NCBI GenBank assembly: GCA_002296055.1
Contig: DBHE01000017.1
Coordinates: 1 to 13,525 of the forward strand
Source of the DNA: Pseudomonadaceae bacterium UBA836
Lineage (GTDB): Bacteria; Pseudomonadota; Gammaproteobacteria; Pseudomonadales; Pseudomonadaceae
Length of the DNA: 13,525 nt
Direction: 5' to 3'
The notes under the pieces are model-generated. The model made no database searches, was not told the origin of the DNA, and was given only the letters and a program-made list of their open reading frames with translations. Each line of letters starts with the position of its first letter. Position 1 is the stretch's first letter. The position numbers and the translations under genes are program-made. Positions 7,430 through 13,525 of the stretch are shown piece after piece.

Positions 7430-9135
7430 CAACAGACCTGGTCGTCTCCGCGGGCGTTGGGTGGGCTTAGCTGTTGGCGCACCTGCTCAAAGGGCATTGG
7501 CCGACAGTAATGATAGCCTTGCATCAACTCACAGCCCAAGGCCAGCAGCGCCTCGGCCTGGTCGGCGGACTCGACACCTTCAGCCACCAGCTCCAGCTCC
7601 AGGGCGTGGCCCATGCGCACAATGGCTTCGACGATGGCGGCATCGCTGCGATCACTCAGCATGTCGCGAATAAAGCTCTGATCAATCTTCAGTACGTCGA
7701 TCGGCAGCTTTTTCAGGTAGCTCAGGCTGGAGTAGCCGGTGCCAAAGTCGTCGATGGCGATGCGCACCCCCATGCGCTTGAGCTCGGTCAGCAGGGAGTG
7801 GGTGCGCTCCATATCATGTGCCACCACACCTTCGGTAATTTCCAGCTCCAGCAGTTCGCCCGGCAGCCCGGTGTCCAGCAGGACCTCCTTGATCATCGAC
7901 AGGAAGGATTCCTCGCGGAACTGCACCGCAGAGATGTTGACGCCCACGATCATGCGTTGCCCCGCGAGCTGCAGAGCACGGGCATCGGCGCAGGCCTGCA
8001 GCAGAACCTGCTTGCCAACCGGGATGATCAGCCCGGTCTCCTCGGCCAGCGGAATAAACTCGGCGGGGGACACCAGCCGGTCACCGCGCCGCCAGCGCAC
8101 CAGTGCCTCCATGCCGCAGCTGGTCCCATGCACAGCGTCATAGCGCGGTTGGTAGACCACTGTCAGCACACCGCTACTCAATGCCTCGCGCAGGTGCACC
8201 TCAAGCAGGTGGCGGGCGCGGGCGTTGACCTCCAGGTGGTGGGAGAAAAAGCGATAGCGGCCGCGCCCATTCTGCTTGGCCTGGTACATGGCTGCCTCGG
8301 CGTGTCGGAACAACACGTCGAGCGTACTGCCGTCGCCGGGGTAGACGCTGATGCCGGCGCTGCAGGTCAGCTGCAGGCGATGACCGTCAATCTCAAGCGG
8401 CTGGGCGATGACATTCAGCAGGGCGTCGATGCGGTCGCCCAGAGCTTCGGAGTGGTCCAGTTCGGGAATCAGCAGCACAAACTCGTCGCCACTGTGACGG
8501 CTCAGGGTGTCGGTTACTTCGCAGTGGCGCTGCAGCCGGCGCGCAATCTCGATCAGAATCTGATCGCCCATGCGGTGATCGATGGAGTCGTTGATGCCCT
8601 TAAAGTTATCCAGGTCGAGCAAAACCAACGCGGCCTGGTTGCCGGTCTCGCGTGCGCTGTGCAGGGTCTGCTCGGCGCGGTCGCGTAGCAGGGCCCGGTT
8701 GGGCAGGGCGGTCAGGTCGTCGTAGTAGGCCAGACGGTTGGCCTCGGCGCGCAGGGCCAGGTGGGCCCGGGCGTGGGCATGCACAACCGGCAGGCTCAGT
8801 GGCTTCTGGATGAAATCGATACCGCCGTACTCCAGCGCCAGGATCTCGTAATCGGTCTGGGTGTGGGCGGTGACGAACACGATGGCCGCGTCGCAGATGC
8901 GCGGTGTGGCCTTAATGGCTTTGCACAGCTGAAAACCGTTCATACCCGGCATCTGAATGTCGAGCAGGATCAGATCCGGGCGATGGGCGTTGGCCAGCGC
9001 CAAAGCCGTTTCCCCGTCGTGGGCAATATGGATGTCTCCAAGGTCGGCAACAGCCTCCTGCAGCAGCAGGACGTCATTGGGCTGGTCGTCGACGATCAGG
9101 ATGACAGGTACAGGGGTAAATCCGTTTTCACGCAT
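7429..9135 (-). CDS. Response regulator with REC-GGDEF-EAL domains (c-di-GMP turnover)
   Basis: A 568-residue cytoplasmic regulator, probably the output partner of the kinase encoded immediately downstream. The N-terminal REC (about 11-125) has the acidic pair D16/D17, phosphoacceptor D59, T89 and K111. The GGDEF domain (about 135-290) has the metal-binding LDLDNFK (174-179), but its signature reads SGDEF (215-219) and the RxxD inhibitory site is EVTD, so product inhibition is probably lost. The EAL domain (about 305-550) is complete: E343 in EAL, N400, E432, D462/D463, K483, E519 and Q539. Phosphodiesterase activity hydrolysing c-di-GMP is therefore well supported; cyclase activity is uncertain, since SGDEF variants can be active or not. 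I chose the ATG at 9135; a TTG 33 bases upstream is in frame but would add a polar tail unlike REC starts. The stop overlaps the kinase start by one base. Confidence 0.93.
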   Translation of the reverse strand: MRENGFTPVPVILIVDDQPNDVLLLQEAVADLGDIHIAHDGETALALANAHRPDLILLDIQMPGMNGFQLCKAIKATPRICDAAIVFVTAHTQTDYEILALEYGGIDFIQKPLSLPVVHAHARAHLALRAEANRLAYYDDLTALPNRALLRDRAEQTLHSARETGNQAALVLLDLDNFKGINDSIDHRMGDQILIEIARRLQRHCEVTDTLSRHSGDEFVLLIPELDHSEALGDRIDALLNVIAQPLEIDGHRLQLTCSAGISVYPGDGSTLDVLFRHAEAAMYQAKQNGRGRYRFFSHHLEVNARARHLLEVHLREALSSGVLTVVYQPRYDAVHGTSCGMEALVRWRRGDRLVSPAEFIPLAEETGLIIPVGKQVLLQACADARALQLAGQRMIVGVNISAVQFREESFLSMIKEVLLDTGLPGELLELEITEGVVAHDMERTHSLLTELKRMGVRIAIDDFGTGYSSLSYLKKLPIDVLKIDQSFIRDMLSDRSDAAIVEAIVRMGHALELELVAEGVESADQAEALLALGCELMQGYHYCRPMPFEQVRQQLSPPNARGDDQVC

Positions 9136-9361
9136 GCACTGAATCCGTTGTCGCTGGTTGCGCCGCAATGGGTAGTGTCTTGGTCTGGAGACAGGGCGCG
9201 CAACCGGTCTTTAGATGCTTAACCTTAGCTGAGCCGTGCTGGTCTGTCGAAGCAAAACGCCATCGTTCGGTGGCGGCAGACTAGCCTCGTCTGGCCATCA
9301 TCTGGTGACTGCGCGGCTGGCGCGGGCTGCGCTGGCGTCGAGCTGCTGCCTGGCGGCTAAT

Positions 9362-9378
9362 TGCTAGCCTTTGGTGCG
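9362..9378 (+). promoter_or_regulatory. NtrC-like enhancer site, distal (weaker)
   Basis: The right half TGGTGC matches the NtrC consensus (TGCACYANNNTGGTGCA) fully apart from the last base. The left half keeps only TGC, giving about 9 of 14 informative positions. Its centre lies 30 bases, close to three helical turns, upstream of the better proximal site. The familiar paired sites of glnA are similarly spaced. Alone it would be unconvincing; the spacing raises it. Confidence 0.4.
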
Positions 9379-9391
9379 CCCATTGCTAACT

Positions 9392-9408
9392 CGCACCAGG
9401 GCTGTGCA
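9392..9408 (+). promoter_or_regulatory. NtrC-like enhancer site, proximal
   Basis: The sequence CGCACCAGGGCTGTGCA matches about 11 of 14 informative positions of the NtrC consensus TGCACYANNNTGGTGCA, including the key GCACC and GTGCA halves. It is centred about 86 bases upstream of the predicted sigma-54 transcription start, a normal enhancer distance. NtrC activates sigma-54 promoters under nitrogen limitation, which fits a transporter and amidase operon. Confidence 0.55.
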
Positions 9409-9459
9409 GAAACTGTCCCGTCATCGCGCCGCAGGGCGCAGAACTAGGTTTTAGAGCGG

Positions 9460-9475
9460 TGGCACGATCAATGCT
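9460..9475 (+). promoter_or_regulatory. Sigma-54 (RpoN) promoter of the transporter-formamidase operon
   Basis: TGGCACGATCAATGCT matches the consensus TGGCACGN4TTGCW with a single change (A for the first T of the -12 block). The invariant GG (9461-9462) and GC (9473-9474) are exactly 10 bases apart, as sigma-54 requires. Transcription would begin near 9486, giving a leader of about 96 bases before the ATG at 9582. The site is in the correct orientation, with candidate NtrC sites upstream. Confidence 0.75.
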
Positions 9476-9484
9476 TAGTGGTGT

Positions 9485-9518
9485 GCACATTGGTATACAA
9501 GCTGGTATTCAAATGTGC
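9485..9518. repeat. Composite inverted and direct repeat in the operon leader; candidate operator
   Basis: A perfect 7-base inverted repeat, GCACATT (9485-9491) and AATGTGC (9512-9518), encloses two tandem copies of TGGTATWCAA. These are TGGTATACAA at 9491-9500 and TGGTATTCAA at 9503-9512, one every 12 bases. It lies at or just after the predicted transcription start, where a bound repressor would block the promoter. It could equally act in the RNA. Each tandem copy also reads as an extended -10 element (TGnTATWCA), so a secondary sigma-70 promoter cannot be excluded. Confidence 0.4.
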
Positions 9519-9581
9519 GCAGGCGCTCAGGTGTCGGTGCGCAGTGGATTTGGCAGCGTCATCTTTATCAAGGAGCTATCC

Positions 9582-10691
9582 ATGTCGAGCATTGACCGTC
9601 GTACCCTTCTCAAGCTGGTGGGCCTGATTGGCGCCACCGCCGCCATGCCGTTCAGTCTGGCGCGCGCAGCTGATCGCCCGTTGGTGGTGGGCTTCATTTA
9701 TGTTGGCGCCCGTGACGACTTTGGCTACAACCAGGCGCATGCCGAGGCCGCTGCGATTATCAAGACGCTGCCGAACGTGGTGGTAGTTGAAGAAGAAAAC
9801 GTGCCCGAGACGGTAGCAGTGCAGAAGTCGATGGAAGCGATGATCCGTCAGGACGGTGCGACGCTGATCTTCCCGACCTCCTTTGGCTACTTTGACCCGC
9901 ACGTGATCAAGATGGCCGAACGCTTCCCGGACGTGCACTTCGCCCACTGCGGCGGCCTGTGGACCGAGGGTGTGCATCCGACCAACGCCGGCAGCTTCTT
10001 CGGTTACATCGACGAAGGTCAGTACCTCAATGGCGTAGTCGCCGGTTTCGCCAGCCAGACCAAGAAGCTGGGCTTTATTGCCGCCAAGCCGGTGCCGCAG
10101 GTACTGCGCAACATCAACGCCTTTACCCTGGGCGCACGTTCGGTTGACCCGGAAATCACCACTACCGTTATTTTCACCGGCGACTGGTCGCTGCCGATCA
10201 AGGAAGCAGAAGCCGCCAATAGCCTGATCGACCAGAGCTGTGACGTGCTGACCTGCCACGTGGATGGCCCCAAAGTGATCGTTGAAACGGCCGAGAAGCG
10301 TGGCGCTATGACCTGCGGTTATCACGCTGATCAGTCGGCGCTGGCGCCCAAGGGCTACCTGACCGGTGCCGAGTGGAACTGGGAAACCCCCTACCGTGCC
10401 CATGTGGCGGCCTCTCAGGCGGATCAGCCGATGATCAACTTCCTGCGTGGCGGCCTGAAGGAAGGCTTCGTCAAGACCTCGCCCTACGGGCCGCTGGTCA
10501 GCGCTGAAGCCAAGGCCCGCGCCGATGCCATCAAGGCCGAGATGATGGCCGGCGGCTTTGCCATCTTTACCGGCCCGCTGAAGGACAATCAGGGCAATGA
10601 GGTGATTGCCGCCGGCACTGCGCTGGGGCAAACCGATGTCGTGCTGGAAAGCATGGACTATCTGGTTGAAGGCGTGCGCGGGCAGATCTGA
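9582..10691 (+). CDS. BMP-family ABC transporter substrate-binding protein, Tat-exported
   Basis: A 369-residue periplasmic solute-binding protein of the Bmp/PnrA family (type 1 periplasmic-binding fold). Residues 1-30 are a twin-arginine signal: DRRTLLK at 5-11, a mild hydrophobic stretch, and cleavage around LARA/A, so the protein is probably exported folded through Tat. The mature part starts with the family-typical RPLVVGFIYVGARDDFGYNQ, followed by the alternating strand/helix pattern of a two-lobed binding protein. Characterised family members bind nucleosides; linkage to a formamidase suggests a nitrogen-containing ligand, but the sequence alone does not fix it. The ATG at 9582 has AGGAG six bases upstream. 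A longer in-frame reading from 9459 is rejected because it would bury the Tat signal and start inside the sigma-54 promoter. The first permease gene follows after 8 bases. Confidence 0.92.
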   Translation: MSSIDRRTLLKLVGLIGATAAMPFSLARAADRPLVVGFIYVGARDDFGYNQAHAEAAAIIKTLPNVVVVEEENVPETVAVQKSMEAMIRQDGATLIFPTSFGYFDPHVIKMAERFPDVHFAHCGGLWTEGVHPTNAGSFFGYIDEGQYLNGVVAGFASQTKKLGFIAAKPVPQVLRNINAFTLGARSVDPEITTTVIFTGDWSLPIKEAEAANSLIDQSCDVLTCHVDGPKVIVETAEKRGAMTCGYHADQSALAPKGYLTGAEWNWETPYRAHVAASQADQPMINFLRGGLKEGFVKTSPYGPLVSAEAKARADAIKAEMMAGGFAIFTGPLKDNQGNEVIAAGTALGQTDVVLESMDYLVEGVRGQI

Positions 10692-10699
10692 GGCAACTG

Positions 10700-11806
10700 A
10701 TGAATCCGCGTACCAACCTCTATCGGGCCGGGGCGCTGTTGCTCCCCGGCCTGCCTACGCTGCTCGCTGCGTTGACCACCTTTGTGCTGTTCATGCTGTT
10801 TCTGCTGGTGCAGGGCAAACCTGCCTGGCAGGCCTGTCAGTTGGTCGTACAGGGCGCATTCGGCTCAGCCTTTGCCTGGGAAAACACGCTGCAGCGCGCC
10901 GCGCCGCTGATGCTGACGGCGCTCTGCGTCGCGCTGCCAGCCCGTGCCGGTCTCATTATTATCGGTGGTGAGGGCGCGCTGGTACTGGGCGGGCTTGCCG
11001 CTGCGGTAACACCGCTGTGGTTGCCGGCCATGCCCGTGTCAGTACTGCTGCTGTGTATGGCGCTGTCGGCCATGGTGGTGGGCGGCTTCTGGATTGGCCT
11101 CAATGGCTGGATGCGCCAGAAGCGCGGCTTGAACGAGACCATCGGCAGTCTGCTGCTGTCCTACGTGGCCATCGCCATCTTCAACCAGCTGGTCGAAGGC
11201 CCGCTGCGCGATCCAGCCAGCCTCAATAAACCGTCAACCATTGCGCTGGATGGCAGCGTGATGATTGGCCCGATCAGCGATGCCTTTCAGGTTCACTGGG
11301 GGCTGGTGGTCGGCGTTATCGCCTGCATCTTGGCGCAGGTGCTGGTGCGCAACAGCGTGACCGGCTTTTCCTTGCAGGTGGTGGGCGGCAACGTGCGCAC
11401 CGCACGGATGATCGGCCTGCCAGTGGATCGGTTGGTGATTCTCACCTGTGTGCTGGGCGGTGCCTGTGCCGGTCTGGCCGGCATGTTTGAGGTGGCGGCG
11501 GTGCAGGGCAGTGCCAATGCCGCGATCATCGCAGGCTACGGCGCCAGCGGCATTCTGGTGGCCTTTGCGGCGCGGCAGAATCCGTTGGCGATCATCGGCT
11601 GCGCGATTCTGCTCGGTGGTATCGAGGCCAGCGGCAGCCTGCTGCAGCGTCGCCTTGGTCTGCCGGATGCGACCACGCTGATTCTGGAGGGGATTCTGTT
11701 TACCAGCCTGCTGGCCTGGGAAGCAATGACCCCGCGCATTGTCGCCTGGCGGCTGCGTCTGAACGAACGTGCACTACAGACGCAGGGGGCGTTGCAGCAT
11801 GGCTGA
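10700..11806 (+). CDS. ABC transporter permease (BPD_transp_2 family), first of two
   Basis: A 368-residue inner-membrane permease with about nine to ten hydrophobic segments. The family hallmark GLIIIGGEGALVLGG at about 84-98 is the counterpart of the IGxEGQ element in branched-chain amino acid, sugar and nucleoside permeases that work with BMP-type binding proteins. A second conserved patch (VVGGNVRTARMIGLP, about 228-242) is the usual cytoplasmic coupling region that contacts the ATPase. It starts 8 bases after the binding-protein gene with GAGG just upstream. Its end overlaps the second permease gene by 8 bases, indicating coupled translation. It should pair with that permease as a heterodimeric channel. 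Confidence 0.92.
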   Translation: MNPRTNLYRAGALLLPGLPTLLAALTTFVLFMLFLLVQGKPAWQACQLVVQGAFGSAFAWENTLQRAAPLMLTALCVALPARAGLIIIGGEGALVLGGLAAAVTPLWLPAMPVSVLLLCMALSAMVVGGFWIGLNGWMRQKRGLNETIGSLLLSYVAIAIFNQLVEGPLRDPASLNKPSTIALDGSVMIGPISDAFQVHWGLVVGVIACILAQVLVRNSVTGFSLQVVGGNVRTARMIGLPVDRLVILTCVLGGACAGLAGMFEVAAVQGSANAAIIAGYGASGILVAFAARQNPLAIIGCAILLGGIEASGSLLQRRLGLPDATTLILEGILFTSLLAWEAMTPRIVAWRLRLNERALQTQGALQHG

Positions 11807-12719
11807 TCTTGATCTGGCGACCTTTTTTCTGGCGCTGCTGGCCGGCGCCATTCGGGTCGGCACACCTTTCATCTTTGTCAGCCTCGGTGAGTGTCTGACG
11901 GAAAAGAGCGGGCGCATCAACCTGGGCCTTGAAGGCATTCTGGTCAGTGGCGCCATGGCCGGTTACGCCGTGGCTTATCTCAGCGGCTCTGCCTGGACCG
12001 GCGTGCTGGCGGCGGGCGGCACCGGCTTGTTGCTGGGCCTGCTGCACGGTGCGATCTGCTCATTGCCGCGGGTTAACGACATTGCCGTGGGTATCGCCCT
12101 GATGGTGCTGGGCACCGGGCTCGCGTTCTTCCTCGGTAAAAACTTCATTCAGCCGCAGGCACCGTCGCTGGTGGCTATCGGCCTGGGCGGCTGGAGTGAG
12201 GATGAGCGTGTGCGCTCGGCGCTCAGCATCAACGTGCTGTTCTTTATCGGCGTGGCGCTGGCCTTTGCGCTGCACTGGGGACTGCGCAGCACCCGCTGGG
12301 GGCTGATGCTGCGGCTGGTGGGTGACCACGCCGAATCCGCCCGCGCGCTGGGTTATCGCCCGGTGCTGGTACGCATTGCTGCCACCGCCGCCGGTGGCTT
12401 TCTGGCCGGCATCGGCGGCGCCTATCTGTCGCTGTATTACCCCGGCAGCTGGAACGAAGGGCTGTCGAGCGGGCAGGGGATCATGGCCGTGGCACTGGTG
12501 ATCTTTGCGCGCTGGCAACCGCTGCGGTGCCTGTGGGCTGCCTTGCTGTTCGGCGCGGCTGGCGCCATTGGCCCGGCGTTGCAGTCGGTTGGCATCAGCG
12601 CCGGCTACTACCTGTTTGCTGCAGCCCCTTACGCACTCACGCTGGCGGTGATGTTCATCACCTGCCGTCCCAATCAAACCCTGAGTGGCGCCCCGGGCGA
12701 ACTCAGTCTGACTCGATAG
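11799..12719 (+). CDS. ABC transporter permease (BPD_transp_2 family), second of two
   Basis: A 306-residue inner-membrane permease, shorter than its partner as usual in this type of pair. The hallmark KSGRINLGLEGILVSGA sits at about 36-52 and the probable ATPase-contact region LVGDHAESARALGY at about 176-189. The rest is a series of hydrophobic segments. I chose the ATG at 11799 (MADLDLATF), within the last codons of the preceding permease gene and with AGGGGG upstream. An in-frame ATG 30 bases earlier would add a basic, non-membrane tail. The TAG stop is part of the AGGAG ribosome-binding site of the formamidase gene, which starts 9 bases later, so all four genes form one operon. Confidence 0.92.
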   Translation: MADLDLATFFLALLAGAIRVGTPFIFVSLGECLTEKSGRINLGLEGILVSGAMAGYAVAYLSGSAWTGVLAAGGTGLLLGLLHGAICSLPRVNDIAVGIALMVLGTGLAFFLGKNFIQPQAPSLVAIGLGGWSEDERVRSALSINVLFFIGVALAFALHWGLRSTRWGLMLRLVGDHAESARALGYRPVLVRIAATAAGGFLAGIGGAYLSLYYPGSWNEGLSSGQGIMAVALVIFARWQPLRCLWAALLFGAAGAIGPALQSVGISAGYYLFAAAPYALTLAVMFITCRPNQTLSGAPGELSLTR

Positions 12720-12728
12720 GAGCTAACC

Positions 12729-13525
12729 ATGTCCAGTGGTCTGGGTGGTCTCAACAAGTCGCCGAACGGCGTTGTCATCGGTCTGGCGCAACTGGCGTTG
12801 CCTGATCCGCATACCCGCGCAGAGCTGTGGGAGCAGACCCAAAAGGTGGTCGCGATGGTCGGCAAGGCGCGTCGCAGCGTCGCCGGTATGGATCTGATCG
12901 TGTTCCCGGAATATTCGCTGCACGGGCTGTCGATGGATACCTCCGACGACATCATGTGCACCCTCGACGGGCCGGAAGTGGCCGCGCTGCGTCAGGCCTG
13001 CGTCGATAACGCGATCTGGGGCTGCTTCTCGATCATGGAAGCCAACCCCAACGGCAACCCCTACAACAGCGGCATCATCGTCAACGATCAGGGCGAGATT
13101 CAGCTGTACTACCGCAAGCTGCATCCGTGGGTCCCGGTCGAGCCGTGGGAGCCGGGCAACCTGGGTATTCCGGTTTGTGACGGGCCCAAGGGCAGCAAGC
13201 TGGCGCTGATTATCTGCCACGATGGCATGTTCCCCGAGATGGCCCGCGAGTGCGCCTACAAGGGCGCGGAGATCATGATTCGCACCGCCGGTTACACCGC
13301 GCCGATTCGCCACTCCTGGCAGATCACCAACCAGGCCAACAGCTTCTGCAACCTGATGCAGACCGCCAGCGTCTGCATGTGCGGCTCGGATGGCACCTTC
13401 GACTCCATGGGCGAGGCGATGTTTGTCGACTTTGACGGCACGCCAATGGCCGTTGGCGGCGGCCGCGCCGACGAGATTGTCAGCTGCGAGATGCGGCCTG
13501 ATCTGGTGCGCGAGGCGCGCATTCA
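12729..13525 (+). CDS. amiF: Formamidase, AmiF type (partial, C-terminus off the window)
   Basis: The first 265 residues of a nitrilase-superfamily amidase; known AmiF proteins are about 335 residues, so roughly 70 are missing beyond the right edge. The nitrilase catalytic triad is visible: E61 in FPEYSLHGL, K130 in YYRKLHPW and C163 in IICHDGMFPE. FSIMEANPNGNPYNSG (about 100-115) and the CHDGM context match formamidase (AmiF) rather than aliphatic amidase (AmiE), which has CDDG and a different loop at this place. AmiF hydrolyses formamide to formate and ammonia in the cytoplasm. The start ATG has AGGAG (12718-12722) six bases upstream, overlapping the previous stop. Being last in view of an operon with a sigma-54 promoter suggests nitrogen assimilation. 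A different short amide as substrate remains possible. Confidence 0.93.
   Translation, partial: MSSGLGGLNKSPNGVVIGLAQLALPDPHTRAELWEQTQKVVAMVGKARRSVAGMDLIVFPEYSLHGLSMDTSDDIMCTLDGPEVAALRQACVDNAIWGCFSIMEANPNGNPYNSGIIVNDQGEIQLYYRKLHPWVPVEPWEPGNLGIPVCDGPKGSKLALIICHDGMFPEMARECAYKGAEIMIRTAGYTAPIRHSWQITNQANSFCNLMQTASVCMCGSDGTFDSMGEAMFVDFDGTPMAVGGGRADEIVSCEMRPDLVREARI

Larger units (their letters stand above)
9136..9581. other. 446-base divergent intergenic regulatory region
   Basis: This stretch separates the minus-strand regulator/kinase pair from the plus-strand transporter operon and encodes no credible protein. The right half (9362-9518) holds two NtrC-like sites, a sigma-54 promoter and a composite repeat, described separately. 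The left half should hold the promoter of the regulator gene. I found only weak candidates there on the minus strand, for example TTCGAC with TAAGGT near 9225-9255, and do not annotate one. Confidence 0.7.

Noticed and set aside
7474..8688. Long plus-strand reading frame (404 codons) opposite the GGDEF-EAL gene
   Set aside because: The opposite strand encodes every catalytic motif of REC, GGDEF and EAL domains; this frame is a Gln/His/Val-rich shadow.
9136..9168. TTG start adding 11 residues to the REC-GGDEF-EAL regulator
   Set aside because: The extension is Arg/Gln-rich and not part of the REC fold; the ATG at 9135 places the first REC strand a normal distance from the N-terminus.
9372..9398. 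Perfect inverted repeat TGGTGCG / CGCACCA with a 13-base spacer, as a separate operator or terminator
   Set aside because: The two arms are the facing halves of the two NtrC-like sites, which explains them better; no T tract follows.
9459..9581. 41-residue N-terminal extension of the BMP binding protein
   Set aside because: It would begin inside the sigma-54 promoter, upstream of the predicted transcription start, and would bury the Tat signal; the ATG at 9582 has a good ribosome-binding site.
9576..10631. Long minus-strand reading frame (351 codons) opposite the BMP binding-protein gene
   Set aside because: It mirrors a clearly recognised gene; its translation is low-complexity, His/Gly-rich and resembles no family. 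Long antisense frames are expected in GC-rich codon-biased DNA.

Overview
The window looks like the chromosome of a GC-rich gamma-proteobacterium of the Pseudomonas/Halopseudomonas type. This rests on GC-rich coding sequence with strong third-position bias, a DUF3015 protein, a large hybrid-kinase/c-di-GMP pair and a Pseudomonas-like formamidase. I could not run a database search, so genus is inference. I see no insertion sequence, phage gene, CRISPR array, tRNA or rRNA.

Left part, minus strand (1-3026): a DUF4105/Lnb-type periplasmic protein cut by the left edge, a small exported DUF3015 protein with a clear intrinsic terminator between the two, and a 12-helix MFS transporter. Putative sigma-70 promoters precede the DUF3015 and MFS genes.

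Centre, minus strand (3194-9135): a translationally coupled signalling pair. A REC-GGDEF-EAL response regulator is followed, with a TGATG overlap, by a 1411-residue CHASE-PAS-PAS-PAS hybrid histidine kinase carrying two receiver domains and an Hpt domain. The likely logic is an extracytoplasmic signal bound by CHASE, a phosphorelay through the kinase, transfer from its Hpt to the regulator's REC, and altered c-di-GMP, most likely by hydrolysis.

Right part, plus strand (9582-13525): a tight operon of a Tat-exported BMP-family solute-binding protein, two ABC permeases and the start of an AmiF-type formamidase, cut by the right edge. No ATPase gene lies in the visible part. The 446-base divergent intergenic region holds a well-formed sigma-54 promoter. 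Upstream of it are two NtrC-like sites about three helical turns apart, and just downstream is a composite repeat that may be an operator. Together these suggest a nitrogen-scavenging operon induced under nitrogen limitation: import of a nitrogenous compound, with the amidase releasing ammonia from formamide.
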